A stretch of DNA of 64,000 nt from CAVQMB01 sp963713445 (GTDB taxonomy: Bacteria > Pseudomonadota > Gammaproteobacteria > Competibacterales > Competibacteraceae), in assembly GCA_963713445.1 (NCBI GenBank), contig CAVQMB010000028.1, positions 7,578-71,577 of the forward strand. Reading direction: 5' to 3'. Shown one piece after another: positions 25,040 through 33,376 of the stretch. The notes beneath the pieces were generated by a model. That model saw only the letters and a list, made by a program, of their open reading frames with translations, did not search any database and was not told the DNA's origin. Position 1 is the stretch's first letter. Each line of letters opens with the position of its first letter. A program made the position numbers and the translations under genes.

Positions 25040-26704
25040 ATGCAGTTCAGAATGCGCAACGTCAGCCAGCTTGGGGCGCAGACGTTTGACGTGCTGATCA
25101 TCGGCGGTGGTATCAATGGCGCTGTGTCAGCCGCAGCGTTGGCTGGTCAGGGGGCGCGTGTGGCTCTGATCGACGAACGTGATTTCGCCGGTTTTACCAG
25201 TCAGCATTCGTCGAATCTGGCCTGGGGTGGCATCAAGTACATGGAAACTTACGAATTCGGCCTGGTGCGGCAACTCTGCAAGAGCCGCAATGAGCTGATC
25301 CGAAGTTTCCCGTCGGCGGTTCAGGAGATTCGCTTTCTCACCACCATACGTCACGGCTTTCGTCACCATCCGGTCAAGCTATGTCTTGGCACCTGGCTTT
25401 ACTGGCTGATCGGGGAGCGGTTCACTCGTACTCCCAGACTGCTCTCGGCGCGCCGGATCAAGCAACTGGAACCGGTCATCGACACGACGGATAGCGTTGG
25501 TGGGTTCGAATACTCAGATGCCTACCTGTACGATAACGATGCGCGGTTCGTTTTCAATTTTGTCCGTTCGGCGCTGGATCACGGTTGCGTCGCCGCCAAT
25601 TACGTGACCGCGCAGGCGTTGCACCAGGCCGGCGACGTCTGGGAGACCCGAGCGCGTGACTTGGAGGACGGTGGGGATTTCACCATCCGTTCCCGGGTGG
25701 TCGTCAACGCCGCCGGCCCGTTCGTCGACCGGCTCAATCAAGTGAGCAACGTGGCGACGGAACATCGCCATGTCTACTCGAAAGGCATTCATCTGATCGT
25801 CGATCGCATTACCCCCAGCCGCCGGGTGCTGGCATTTTTCGCCGACGATGGGCGACTGTTCTTTGCCATTCCCATGGGGACAAAGACCTGTATCGGCACC
25901 ACTGACACACGGGTTGAGCAGCCGGAGTCCGAGGTTACTGCAACTGACCGCCGGTTCGTGCTCGACAATATCAATAAGTGCCTGGCACTGGCTCGGCCGC
26001 TGAACGAGTCCGACATTATCGCTGAGCGGTGCGGGGTGCGGCCGCTGGCGGTCAAGGAAGGCGGCGCCGGAAGCCGGGATTTCCTGCAGTTGTCACGACG
26101 CCATGCGATCGATGTCGATCGCGAACGCGGGTATTTGAGCATTTTCGGCGGTAAGTTGACCGATTGCCTGAATGTGGGCGAAGAGGTTTGCCGCCATGTC
26201 GAGGCGATGCAGGTGAAACTGCCGCAACGCGGTCAGCGTTGGTATGGTGAGCCGGGGCCGCAGGTCCGCGAGCGCTACCTGGCACTGGCAGGTGAGATCG
26301 ATCTGGACCGTTATACCGTGCCCGGCGCGGCGGAAACCCTGACCACTCGGCTTTGGCGCCGCTACGGAGCGGAAGCCATCCAGATGGTGGAGGCCATTCA
26401 GCGGGATCCGCGCGAGGCTGAGCTACTGATCGGGAACACTGAATACCTGCGCTGTGAAATTCAGTATGCCGCGCGGCGCGAAATGATCGTCAAATTGGAG
26501 GACTTTCTTCGGCGCCGGTCCAAAATCGCTCTGGTGGTGCGGGATGAAGACATCCGCCGCGCGACAGGTTTGCGCGAGGCGTGCCGGATTCTGTTTGGCA
26601 ATCGGGCACAGGAAAAATTCGATGAATATTTCCGGCCCGGCGCCGCTCCGTCCGCGGCCAGTGACGACCGCCAGGAAGCCTGTTCGGAAGCGCTTAACTG
26701 GTAG
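25040..26704 (+). CDS. glpD: Aerobic glycerol-3-phosphate dehydrogenase
   Basis: FAD enzyme of 554 residues at the inner membrane that oxidises glycerol-3-phosphate to dihydroxyacetone phosphate and passes electrons to quinone. The N-terminal FAD-binding motif is FDVLIIGGGINGAVSAAALA. The GlpD family block SQHSSNLAWGGIKYME follows, and the DAO domain ends near residue 380 (SIFGGKLTDCLNVGEEV). The C-terminal DAO_C region contains TGLREACRILFG. The ATG at 25040 has GGGAG five bases upstream; a GTG two codons earlier is less likely. It completes the pathway started by GlpK. Confidence 0.94.
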   Translation: MQFRMRNVSQLGAQTFDVLIIGGGINGAVSAAALAGQGARVALIDERDFAGFTSQHSSNLAWGGIKYMETYEFGLVRQLCKSRNELIRSFPSAVQEIRFLTTIRHGFRHHPVKLCLGTWLYWLIGERFTRTPRLLSARRIKQLEPVIDTTDSVGGFEYSDAYLYDNDARFVFNFVRSALDHGCVAANYVTAQALHQAGDVWETRARDLEDGGDFTIRSRVVVNAAGPFVDRLNQVSNVATEHRHVYSKGIHLIVDRITPSRRVLAFFADDGRLFFAIPMGTKTCIGTTDTRVEQPESEVTATDRRFVLDNINKCLALARPLNESDIIAERCGVRPLAVKEGGAGSRDFLQLSRRHAIDVDRERGYLSIFGGKLTDCLNVGEEVCRHVEAMQVKLPQRGQRWYGEPGPQVRERYLALAGEIDLDRYTVPGAAETLTTRLWRRYGAEAIQMVEAIQRDPREAELLIGNTEYLRCEIQYAARREMIVKLEDFLRRRSKIALVVRDEDIRRATGLREACRILFGNRAQEKFDEYFRPGAAPSAASDDRQEACSEALNW

Positions 26705-26870
26705 CGCATGGGATGGCTGCGAAGACCGGGTTGTGACGCTGGTGGTGGATGTGCCGAGTTGCTTCGGAACTAGCTGCTGGGCTGGCGCCCGGCGTCTTAT
26801 TCGGGCCTATAATGACCAGGGTAGCCAGACAGGGCAACCTGCCTGGCCTGCTTGTGTGTGAGGGTAGTTC
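26705..26870 (+). promoter_or_regulatory. Candidate pyk promoter and leader hairpin
   Basis: A TATAAT box lies at 26808-26813, without a good -35 at 16-18 bases. It is followed by an imperfect hairpin (GCCAGACAGG-GCAA-CCTGCCTGGC, about 26823-26846) that ends 24 bases before the pyk start. The hairpin has no T run, so it is a leader structure rather than a clear glpD terminator. Confidence 0.35.
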
Positions 26871-28286
26871 ATGCGTCGTCATCGCAATGCCAAGATTATC
26901 GCCACGCTGGGTCCAGCCAGTGCCGATCCTGATACTATTCATGCGTTGTTTCAGGCCGGAGCCGACGTGTTCCGGCTCAATTTCAGTCATGGCAGCCATG
27001 CTGACCACCAGCGCAACGTCAGCGAGATTCGCGCGCTGGAACAGCGGGTGGGGCGGCCTATCGGTATCCTGATGGATCTTCAGGGACCCAAGTTTCGCAT
27101 TGGCGAGTTCGGGCACGGGCCAGTGGACCTGAAGGCTGGCGCCCGTTTCCGGCTTGATCTGAATGACGCCCCGGGCGACAGCCACCGGGTGCATCTCCCC
27201 CACGCGGAAATCCTGCAGGCTCTGGAGGCCGGGCACGATCTGTTGCTGAATGACGGTAACATCCGTCTCAAGGTCCAGCGCTCGGCACCAGACTATGTCG
27301 ATACCGAGGTGATCACCGGCGGTGAATTATCTGATCACAAGGGCGTCAACGTGCCCGGCGTGGTAATCCCCTTGTCACCTCTGACGCACAAGGACCATGA
27401 GGATCTGGCGTTCGCCCTGGATCAGGGAGCCGACTGGATCGCGCAATCGTTCGTGCAGCAGCCCGAGGATATTGACGAACTTCGCCGCCTGGTCGGCAAC
27501 CAGGCCAAGCTTATGGCCAAGCTGGAGAAGCCTTCGGCGATTGACGCGCTGGATGCCATTGTCGAACGCTTCGACGCCGTAATGGTGGCCCGGGGCGACC
27601 TCGGCGTGGAACTGCCACCAGAGCGGGTACCGGCGATTCAGAAACGTGTGCTGCGGGTCTGCCGGCAACGTGGTAAGCCGGTGGTGGTGGCCACACAGAT
27701 GCTCGAATCGATGATTCATGCGCCCCGGCCCACGCGTGCGGAGGCTTCGGATGTGGCGACTGCAGTCTACGATGGGGCTGATGCCGTCATGCTGTCGGCC
27801 GAGACCGCCGCCGGCGATTACCCGGTCGAGTCGGTGGCGATGATGAACAGCATCATCGGTCAGGTGGAGCAGGATCCGGCGTATCGCGAGTTGATCGACG
27901 CCAGCCATCCGGAACCTGAAGCGACCAATGCCGATGCCATTTGCTACGCGTTGCGTTCGATCACCCGTATTCTGCCGATCGCCGCCACCGTGACCTACAC
28001 CAGCTCCGGCTATTCCACGCTGCGCGCCGCCCGTGAACGGCCACAGGCACCGATCCTCAGTCTTACCCCGTACGTTGCCACTGCGCGAATGCTGACCCTG
28101 GCCTGGGGTGTGCACTCGGTGGTCAGCAAGGAGGTGGAGCGGGTCTCCGATGTAGTCAACGACGCCTCCCAGATCGCCCGTACCGATGGCTTTGCCCAGC
28201 GCGGCCAGCCGCTGGTCATTGCGGCTGGCATGCCGTTCGGTATTTCCGGAACCACCAACTTCCTGCGCATCGCCTGGACCGAGTGA
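26871..28286 (+). CDS. pyk: Pyruvate kinase
   Basis: Converts phosphoenolpyruvate and ADP to pyruvate and ATP. 471 residues, a normal length. The active-site Lys region is MAKLEKPSAIDALD, the metal/substrate block is VMVARGDLGVELPPERV, followed by VVVATQMLESMI and AVMLSAETAAGDYP. The N-terminal barrel starts KIIATLGPAS and the C-terminal allosteric domain is complete. The start has a GAGGGTAG site. It stands alone after glpD and feeds glycerol-derived carbon to pyruvate. It opposes the PEP synthase encoded at 45.6-48.0 kb. Confidence 0.94.
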   Translation: MRRHRNAKIIATLGPASADPDTIHALFQAGADVFRLNFSHGSHADHQRNVSEIRALEQRVGRPIGILMDLQGPKFRIGEFGHGPVDLKAGARFRLDLNDAPGDSHRVHLPHAEILQALEAGHDLLLNDGNIRLKVQRSAPDYVDTEVITGGELSDHKGVNVPGVVIPLSPLTHKDHEDLAFALDQGADWIAQSFVQQPEDIDELRRLVGNQAKLMAKLEKPSAIDALDAIVERFDAVMVARGDLGVELPPERVPAIQKRVLRVCRQRGKPVVVATQMLESMIHAPRPTRAEASDVATAVYDGADAVMLSAETAAGDYPVESVAMMNSIIGQVEQDPAYRELIDASHPEPEATNADAICYALRSITRILPIAATVTYTSSGYSTLRAARERPQAPILSLTPYVATARMLTLAWGVHSVVSKEVERVSDVVNDASQIARTDGFAQRGQPLVIAAGMPFGISGTTNFLRIAWTE

Positions 28287-28361
28287 AACGCGTCGCTCGT
28301 TCGCGCCGATGACGGCTTTGCTGTGCCGGGGCGTGGCGCTCACTGCCGCGGCGATAGCCTG

Positions 28362-28643
28362 TCAGAAGTGCAGGTTTTGTTTGATGACGTGTTTGACGTG
28401 CAGTTTGTTGAAGGTCCGGATGACCGGGCCCAGCAGCATCTGGCAACTGCCGATGACAAACAGCCATATCGCGGCATTCTGCAGGCTGGGATAGAAGAAG
28501 AATATGCTGCCGACCAGAAACCACAGGCTAATGACGGCGTCATTGGCGATGTGGATCCATTCGTAAAGGTGGTGGATACGCAGCTCGCGCTGCCAATCCG
28601 GATTGTCCTCGTTGGGTCGGTTCTGGGGATACGGCGTGCTCAA
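28362..28643 (-). CDS. YrhK-like small membrane protein
   Basis: A 93-residue protein with two hydrophobic helices (AVISLWFLVGSIFFFYPSL and AAIWLFVIGSCQMLLGPVI) separated by a short turn. This is the arrangement of the YrhK domain family. The N-terminus is polar and the C-terminus basic (LHVKHVIKQNLHF), suggesting a hairpin with cytoplasmic ends. It is convergent with pyk and divergent from speD. No function is established for the family. Confidence 0.65.
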   Translation of the reverse strand: MSTPYPQNRPNEDNPDWQRELRIHHLYEWIHIANDAVISLWFLVGSIFFFYPSLQNAAIWLFVIGSCQMLLGPVIRTFNKLHVKHVIKQNLHF

Positions 28644-28764
28644 ATCAAGACCTCCGTTGGCACTGGAACAGGTTTACAGGCGGTCATTTTCGGCCCACCG
28701 GATGCCACTCGCCAAGTTACCTGCCTTCGGCAGACTATTTTTTCTTAACTCGCTGCTGATGGCC

Positions 28765-28870
28765 TTGTCCTGCAGGGCAGAAAGTGTATTATGGCGCCGC
28801 TCTCAAGCGACCGTTGAGGTTTTATGAGTTCTCGTTAGCGGCGCCGCTTGCCAGGCAATGCGGCGCTCAA
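28765..28870 (+). promoter_or_regulatory. speD promoter and structured leader
   Basis: A sigma-70-like promoter has TTGTCC at 28765-28770 and TATTAT at 28787-28792, spacer 16. Just after it lie nested inverted repeats. GGCGCCGCT (28793-28801) is complementary to AGCGGCGCC (28837-28845). CTCAA/TTGAG lies between them. GCGCCGC (28841-28847) pairs with GCGGCGC (28860-28866) around TTGCC-A-GGCAA. The first and third pairings exclude each other because they share 28841-28845. Confidence 0.5.
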
Positions 28871-28906
28871 GATTCATCACAAGCTGTATTGCCCAGGAGA
28901 CTGCGG

Positions 28907-29389
28907 ATGCACGCCACGTCTGTCGCTACCGCGGGGCCGGCTCTTGCCCCGGCTGCCAATATTGCGCCTCTCACCATTGTCGATGCCGGTTACAGCGCCG
29001 GGATCGAGGATAACGATCACTTCATCCAGCGGGACGGCAAGGTTTACGCCGGCAGTCATCTCATCCTAGACCTTTGGGGTGCGGTGAAGCTGGATCAGCT
29101 CGAATTGATGGAGCAGACGCTGCGTGCTGCGGTTGAGGCGGCCGGGGCGACCCTGCTGCACATTCATCTGCACCACTTTACGCCCAACGGCGGCATTTCC
29201 GGCGTCGCGGTTTTGGCGGAATCGCATATCAGCGTGCATACCTGGCCGGAGCGCGATTTTGCCGCCTTCGATATTTTCATGTGCGGCGTTGCCGAACCGG
29301 CGCGGGCGATTCCAGTGTTGAGTCAGGCCTTCCGGCCGCGGCGCATGGTCGTGAGTGAGCACTTGCGGGGAGTGATGGCTGATGAGTGA
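28907..29389 (+). CDS. speD: S-adenosylmethionine decarboxylase proenzyme
   Basis: Makes decarboxylated SAM, the aminopropyl donor for spermidine. The 160-residue proenzyme is of the short (class 1B-like) type. The self-cleavage site is visible as LAESHISVHTWPE, where the Ser becomes the pyruvoyl group. The catalytic Cys lies in FDIFMCGV. About 25 residues before the conserved core form an Ala-rich extension. The ATG at 28907 has AGGAGA six bases upstream. It overlaps speE by eight bases, so both are made together. Confidence 0.93.
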   Translation: MHATSVATAGPALAPAANIAPLTIVDAGYSAGIEDNDHFIQRDGKVYAGSHLILDLWGAVKLDQLELMEQTLRAAVEAAGATLLHIHLHHFTPNGGISGVAVLAESHISVHTWPERDFAAFDIFMCGVAEPARAIPVLSQAFRPRRMVVSEHLRGVMADE

Positions 29390-30230
29390 GTTTGGCGAAA
29401 CGCTGTATGACGCCTGGGGCCAGCGCTTCACCGTCGATCAGATCTACTTTGAGCACCGCACCGAGCATCAGCATCTGGTGATCTTTCACAATGCGTTGTT
29501 CGGCCGTGTAATGGCGCTTGATGGCGTGGTGCAGACCACCGAACGCGATGAGTTTATCTACCATGAAATGCTGGCCCATGTGCCTATTCTGGCACACGGT
29601 CGGGCCGAACGGGTGCTGATCGTTGGCGGTGGTGACGGCGGCATGCTGCGCGAGGTCCTCCGGCATCGCGGGGTACGCCACGTCACTCAGGTCGAGATTG
29701 ACCGTGCCGTGGTTGATATGAGCCGCCAATACCTGCCCAACCATTCCCAGGGCGCTTTTGACGATCCCAGACTGGAACTGGTGATCGCCGATGGCTTGGA
29801 TTACGTCCGCCAGAGCGGTGCCTGCTTCGATGTCATTATTTCGGATTCGACCGATCCAATCGGACCGGGTGAGGTGCTGTTCAGCGACGATTTCTATGCG
29901 GCCTGTCAAAGACGATTGAATCCAGGCGGTGTGCTGGTAACCCAGAACGGCGTGACGTTCATGCAGCCCGATGAGATTATCGGCACGGCGGCACGTTTGC
30001 GCGGCCTGTTCACGGACTGGCACTTCTATTGTGCGGCGGTGCCGACCTATGTCGGCGGGGCCATGGCATTCGCCTGGGCCAGCGATGATCCGCAACTGCG
30101 GCAGCAACCTCTGAGTACGCTGCAGGAGCGGTTTCATTCGGCGGCTATCGGGACTCGTTACTACACGCCCGAGATCCATCTGGCGGCGTTCGCGCTGCCG
30201 CGCTACCTGCTGGACAGTCTGCAGAGCTGA
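29382..30230 (+). CDS. speE: Spermidine synthase
   Basis: Transfers the aminopropyl group from decarboxylated SAM to putrescine. 282 residues, the usual length. The Rossmann methyltransferase-like core has VLIVGGGDGGMLREVLRH, EIDRAVVDMSRQYLP and the catalytic region VIISDSTDPIGPGEVLF. The N-terminal beta domain holds LVIFHNALFGRVMALDGVVQ and the gatekeeping loop DEFIYHEMLAH. It is translationally coupled to speD and followed five bases later by a decarboxylase that may supply the diamine. Confidence 0.95.
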   Translation: MSEFGETLYDAWGQRFTVDQIYFEHRTEHQHLVIFHNALFGRVMALDGVVQTTERDEFIYHEMLAHVPILAHGRAERVLIVGGGDGGMLREVLRHRGVRHVTQVEIDRAVVDMSRQYLPNHSQGAFDDPRLELVIADGLDYVRQSGACFDVIISDSTDPIGPGEVLFSDDFYAACQRRLNPGGVLVTQNGVTFMQPDEIIGTAARLRGLFTDWHFYCAAVPTYVGGAMAFAWASDDPQLRQQPLSTLQERFHSAAIGTRYYTPEIHLAAFALPRYLLDSLQS

Positions 30231-30235
30231 GCGCT

Positions 30236-31414
30236 ATGAATGATCGGCTACAGCCATTACCGGATGCTTTTGCTGATCCGGTGCTTTTGCGCAACTTGGT
30301 CGGCGATCACGGCTCACCGTTGCTGGTACTGGATTGCGAACAGGTACGCCGGCAGTATCGCCACCTGACCAGTGCGCTGCCGGGTGTGGCTTTGCACTAT
30401 GCCATCAAGGCTTTGCCGGAGCCGGCCGCAATCGCTACGCTCACCGAGCTCGGGGGATGCTTTGACATCGCCTCCGTCGGCGAAATTGAGCTGCTGCGTG
30501 CCCAGCACATCGATCCACGTCGCACCATTTACACCCACCCGATCAAGCGCGACCGTGACATTCGTGCGGCACTGCGATTCGGCTGTACCACATTCGTGGT
30601 CGACAACGTCGATGAGCTGCGCAAGTTTGAACGCTATCGCAACCGGGTGGGGTTATTGCTGCGCGTCGGTTTCAGCAGCCCGGATGCACGCATCGACTTG
30701 TCCAGGAAATTCGGCTGTCCTCTTGAGCAGACACCGTCTCTTCTGGCGCTGGCGGCCCGGTTCGGGCTGCATGTCAAGGGCTTGTCGTTCCACGTGGGCT
30801 CGCTGTGCGGTAAGCCGGATGCGCAAGTCGCCGCGATCGAGTCCTGCGCCCGCCTGATCAGCGACGCCGAGGCGGGTGGCTACGGCTATCTCAGCGTCCT
30901 TGACATAGGCGGTGGCTTCCCGGTGGCCTATGGCGATGAGCCGATCGACATGGCGGCCTATTGTATGCCGTTGCGCCGTGCGCTGGCGTGCCTTCCGGGC
31001 CATGTGCGGGTGCTGGCTGAACCGGGCCGGTTTCTGGTGGCACCCGCCATGATCGCGGTGAGCTCGGTGGTGGGTCGGGCGCGGCGCAACGGACGCTGGT
31101 GGTACTATCTGGACGATGGTGTGTATGGTTCCTACAGTGGCCAGCTCTACGAGCAGGTACAATATCCACTCAGCACGTTGCCGACTGACGGCCCGCGCCA
31201 GATCAGCGTATTGGCGGGGCCTACCTGTGACAGTATCGATGTGATCGCCGAGGATATCGATTTGCCCCGACTGGCGCTGGGGGATCTGGTGATTGGCCAG
31301 CAGATGGGCGCCTACACTCTGGCTACGGCCTGTGAGTTCAATTCGTTACCTAAGCCGCGCGTGGTGGCGCTCAACCAACCGGTGGTGGCACGGAAGATTG
31401 CTTACATCGGTTGA
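30236..31414 (+). CDS. Fold-III PLP ornithine/lysine-type decarboxylase
   Basis: An alanine-racemase-fold decarboxylase of 392 residues. The PLP Lys is Lys58 (LHYAIKALPEP). The glycine-rich phosphate loop is LDIGGGFPVAYG, the C-terminal substrate Cys/Asp motif is GPTCDSIDVI, and the dimer Tyr is in QMGAYTLATACEFN. These features fit eukaryote-like ornithine (or ornithine/lysine) decarboxylases rather than diaminopimelate decarboxylase. It is the third gene of the speD-speE operon with a five-base gap, so ornithine to putrescine is the likely reaction. Lysine activity cannot be excluded. Confidence 0.85.
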   Translation: MNDRLQPLPDAFADPVLLRNLVGDHGSPLLVLDCEQVRRQYRHLTSALPGVALHYAIKALPEPAAIATLTELGGCFDIASVGEIELLRAQHIDPRRTIYTHPIKRDRDIRAALRFGCTTFVVDNVDELRKFERYRNRVGLLLRVGFSSPDARIDLSRKFGCPLEQTPSLLALAARFGLHVKGLSFHVGSLCGKPDAQVAAIESCARLISDAEAGGYGYLSVLDIGGGFPVAYGDEPIDMAAYCMPLRRALACLPGHVRVLAEPGRFLVAPAMIAVSSVVGRARRNGRWWYYLDDGVYGSYSGQLYEQVQYPLSTLPTDGPRQISVLAGPTCDSIDVIAEDIDLPRLALGDLVIGQQMGAYTLATACEFNSLPKPRVVALNQPVVARKIAYIG

Positions 31415-31421
31415 TTCCAGC

Positions 31422-31460
31422 GAAAAAAGACGGGTGCTGGTCCGGCAGAGCCAGCACCCG
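31422..31460 (-). terminator. Intrinsic terminator of the lipoprotein gene
   Basis: A perfect ten-base stem (CGGGTGCTGG 31431-31440 / CCAGCACCCG 31451-31460) with a ten-base loop. Read on the minus strand it is followed by TCTTTTTTC, a good intrinsic terminator for the lipoprotein transcript. On the plus strand it lacks a T run but may still help stop the speDE operon. Confidence 0.8.
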
Positions 31461-31482
31461 AAGCCTCGCTGACGTCGGGCGA

Positions 31483-31686
31483 TTACTGAGAGGAGGAGAG
31501 TGGCGGGGTAGCGTCGCCCGACGGTTGCGAATTGGTAGAAGCCGGGGCCATGTTTTGGGTCACTGACGAATTGCCCGAGGCTGATGCCTTGCCATTGTCC
31601 GACTGACCACAGCCGGCCAGTCCGACACTCAATAACGTAGCTAGCAAAGCCGCGCCGGCGATCTGTTGCAGACGCTTCATGTTCAT
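31483..31686 (-). CDS. Small lipoprotein, probable GlrR target
   Basis: A 67-residue protein with a type II signal peptide. It has a basic start (MNMKRLQQIAG), a hydrophobic core (AALLATLLSVG) and the lipobox LAGC. The mature part is short, polar and disordered (GQSDNGKASASGNSS, then Pro/Ser/Thr-rich). The ATG at 31686 has GAGGTG at about six bases. The residue after the Cys is Gly, so outer-membrane sorting by Lol is expected. It lies downstream of glrR, with a sigma-54-type promoter and three GlrR-type sites in front. I do not recognise the family. Confidence 0.7.
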   Translation of the reverse strand: MNMKRLQQIAGAALLATLLSVGLAGCGQSDNGKASASGNSSVTQNMAPASTNSQPSGDATPPLSSSQ

Positions 31687-31755
31687 GGCAATCACCTCAA
31701 TGCGGTTCACGCTCCCGTAGTATGTTTTAGGTTTGGCATTGGTTATTTATTGTGG

Positions 31756-31772
31756 AAGCGTGAATCATGCCA
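31756..31772 (-). promoter_or_regulatory. Candidate sigma-54 promoter for the lipoprotein gene
   Basis: On the minus strand TGGCATGATTCACGCTT (31772 to 31756) has GG and GC separated by exactly ten bases. The -24 box matches TGGCACG at six of seven; the -12 box ACGCT keeps the essential GC. Transcription would begin near 31747, about 60 bases before the lipoprotein ATG. Confidence 0.55.
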
Positions 31773-31838
31773 TAGTTCGTAAGCTAATGTTTTATATATA
31801 AAATTATCGAACTAAAGGTATTTGAGATTCGGGCGAAC

Positions 31839-31856
31839 TGTCGGCTGTTGCCGACA
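31839..31856. promoter_or_regulatory. GlrR-type activator site 1
   Basis: An exact TGTC-N10-GACA site; here the arms extend to a perfect seven-base inverted repeat (TGTCGGC-TGTT-GCCGACA). It is centred about 100 bases upstream of the predicted sigma-54 start. Confidence 0.65.
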
Positions 31857-31902
31857 TGATTGGGGTATTGCAGATAACAAATTGATTTATAAGGAAAAAC
31901 TT

Positions 31903-31920
31903 TGTCGCCGATTAGAGACA
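31903..31920. promoter_or_regulatory. GlrR-type activator site 2
   Basis: A second exact TGTC-N10-GACA site (spacer GCCGATTAGA), 64 bases from site 1. Confidence 0.6.
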
Positions 31921-32003
31921 TATGGAAGGGTTGCCGACAAGCAGCCACTCCGGGCCAGCACAGAGTGGGTATGGCGGCGGCGCTAAGAGCTGGGTAGGGA
32001 TGG

Positions 32004-32021
32004 TGTCGTCAGATCGCGACA
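32004..32021. promoter_or_regulatory. GlrR-type activator site 3
   Basis: A third exact TGTC-N10-GACA site (spacer GTCAGATCGC), just beyond the 3' end of glrR and 101 bases from site 2. Confidence 0.55.
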
Positions 32022-32029
32022 GCGAGCGT

Positions 32030-33376
32030 TCAATCAGGCTTGAATGCGGTCGGGTCGAGCTGATGCTTGGCCAGTAGCTTATAGAAATCCGTGCGATTGC
32101 GGCCGGCCAATCGGGCTGCGCGACTAACATTGCCGCGGGTTAAACGCAGCAGCTGGGCCAGATAGTTACGGCTGAATTCCTCGCGGGCCTCATTGAACGA
32201 GGGCAGCTCTCTGGTCGTATCGCCCAACGCCTGTTCGACCAGATGTGGGCCGATTACGGGTCCTGGGCAGAGCACCACGTTTTGCTCGATCACGTTGATC
32301 AGCTGACGGACGTTGCCGGGCCAGTCGGCCGCCAGGAGCCGCTCCATGGCCTGAGGTGAATACCGCTTACGGCGTTCGTCCCGCCGCTCAGCGATCTGAC
32401 CGAGCAAATGCTCGGCCAGCAACGGGATGTCCTCACGCCGCTCGGCGAGCGGTGGGAGCTGTAGTTCGACCACCGCCAGACGATAGTACAAGTCCTCGCG
32501 GAAGTGCCCTGCGTTGGCGGCGGTGCGCAGATCACGGTGAGTGGCTGAGATCAGCCGCACGTCAACCGGTACTTCGCGGTGGCTGCCAAGTGGCCGGATG
32601 TGGCGTTCCTGAATTACCCGTAACAGCTTGACCTGCAGCGCGGGCGGCATGTCACCGATTTCGTCGAGAAACAACGTGCCGCCGTCAGCGGTCAGAATCA
32701 GTCCCTGGTGGCGCTGATTGGCACCGGTAAAGGCGCCTTTTTCATAACCGAACAATTCGGATTCCAGTAACGGTTCCGGTATGGCGCTGCAGTTGATCGC
32801 CACGAACTCGCGTTCCCGGCGCCGGCTGGCGCGGTGGATGGCGCGTGCCAGCACCTCCTTCCCGGTGCCGCTGGCGCCGCTGAGCAGTACGCTGGAATCG
32901 GCATCGGCGATCAGCCGTGCCTTTGACATCATCGCCTCCATGGTCGGACTCCGCGTGATGACGTCGCGTCGCCAGCCCTGGTCGTCCCCCGACTCAGCGG
33001 CATTCTGATTCAGGGCGCGGTCAATCAGGGTGAGCAGTTCCCCGCTGTCGACAGGCTTGGTGAGAAAGTCAAAGGCACCGTGCTGGGTGGCGGCGACCGC
33101 ATCGGGAATCGTGCCATGGGCGGTTATCAGCAGCACGGGAAGACCGGAGCGCATCTGCTGCAGATGATCGAGCAGCGCCAGTCCGTCCAGCCCGTCCATG
33201 CGCAGATCTGTGATCACAACCTCGGGTTCGAATTGGCTCAGGGTCGCCAGCGCTTCGGCACCACCAGCCACCGCGCGGACTTTGTGGCCATGCGCCGTCA
33301 GCCGGATGCTGAGCAGACGCAGCAACGCTGCATCATCGTCGACCAGCAGAATATTACCAGTGCGGGTTCGGGTCAT
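32030..33376 (-). CDS. glrR: Sigma-54-dependent response regulator, GlrR/QseF type
   Basis: A 448-residue NtrC-family activator. The N-terminal receiver domain (about residues 8-120) has LLVDDDAAL, the phosphorylated Asp in VVITDLRMDG, and the switch Lys in FLTKPVDSG. The AAA+ domain (about 145-375) has SGASGTGKEVLARAI, the sigma-54 contact loop GAFTGA, and LFLDEIGDMPPALQ. A Fis-type helix-turn-helix lies at the C-terminus (GNVSRAARLAGRNRTDFYKLL). The gene order kinase, QseG-like gene, regulator is that of glrK-qseG-glrR, and TGTC-N10-GACA sites lie downstream, so GlrR is a better call than a generic NtrC. Confidence 0.88.
   Translation of the reverse strand: MTRTRTGNILLVDDDAALLRLLSIRLTAHGHKVRAVAGGAEALATLSQFEPEVVITDLRMDGLDGLALLDHLQQMRSGLPVLLITAHGTIPDAVAATQHGAFDFLTKPVDSGELLTLIDRALNQNAAESGDDQGWRRDVITRSPTMEAMMSKARLIADADSSVLLSGASGTGKEVLARAIHRASRRREREFVAINCSAIPEPLLESELFGYEKGAFTGANQRHQGLILTADGGTLFLDEIGDMPPALQVKLLRVIQERHIRPLGSHREVPVDVRLISATHRDLRTAANAGHFREDLYYRLAVVELQLPPLAERREDIPLLAEHLLGQIAERRDERRKRYSPQAMERLLAADWPGNVRQLINVIEQNVVLCPGPVIGPHLVEQALGDTTRELPSFNEAREEFSRNYLAQLLRLTRGNVSRAARLAGRNRTDFYKLLAKHQLDPTAFKPD

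Noticed and set aside
27375..28343. A 322-codon minus-strand frame opposite pyk
   Set aside because: Composition is typical of antisense to a GC-rich gene; pyk is complete on the other strand.
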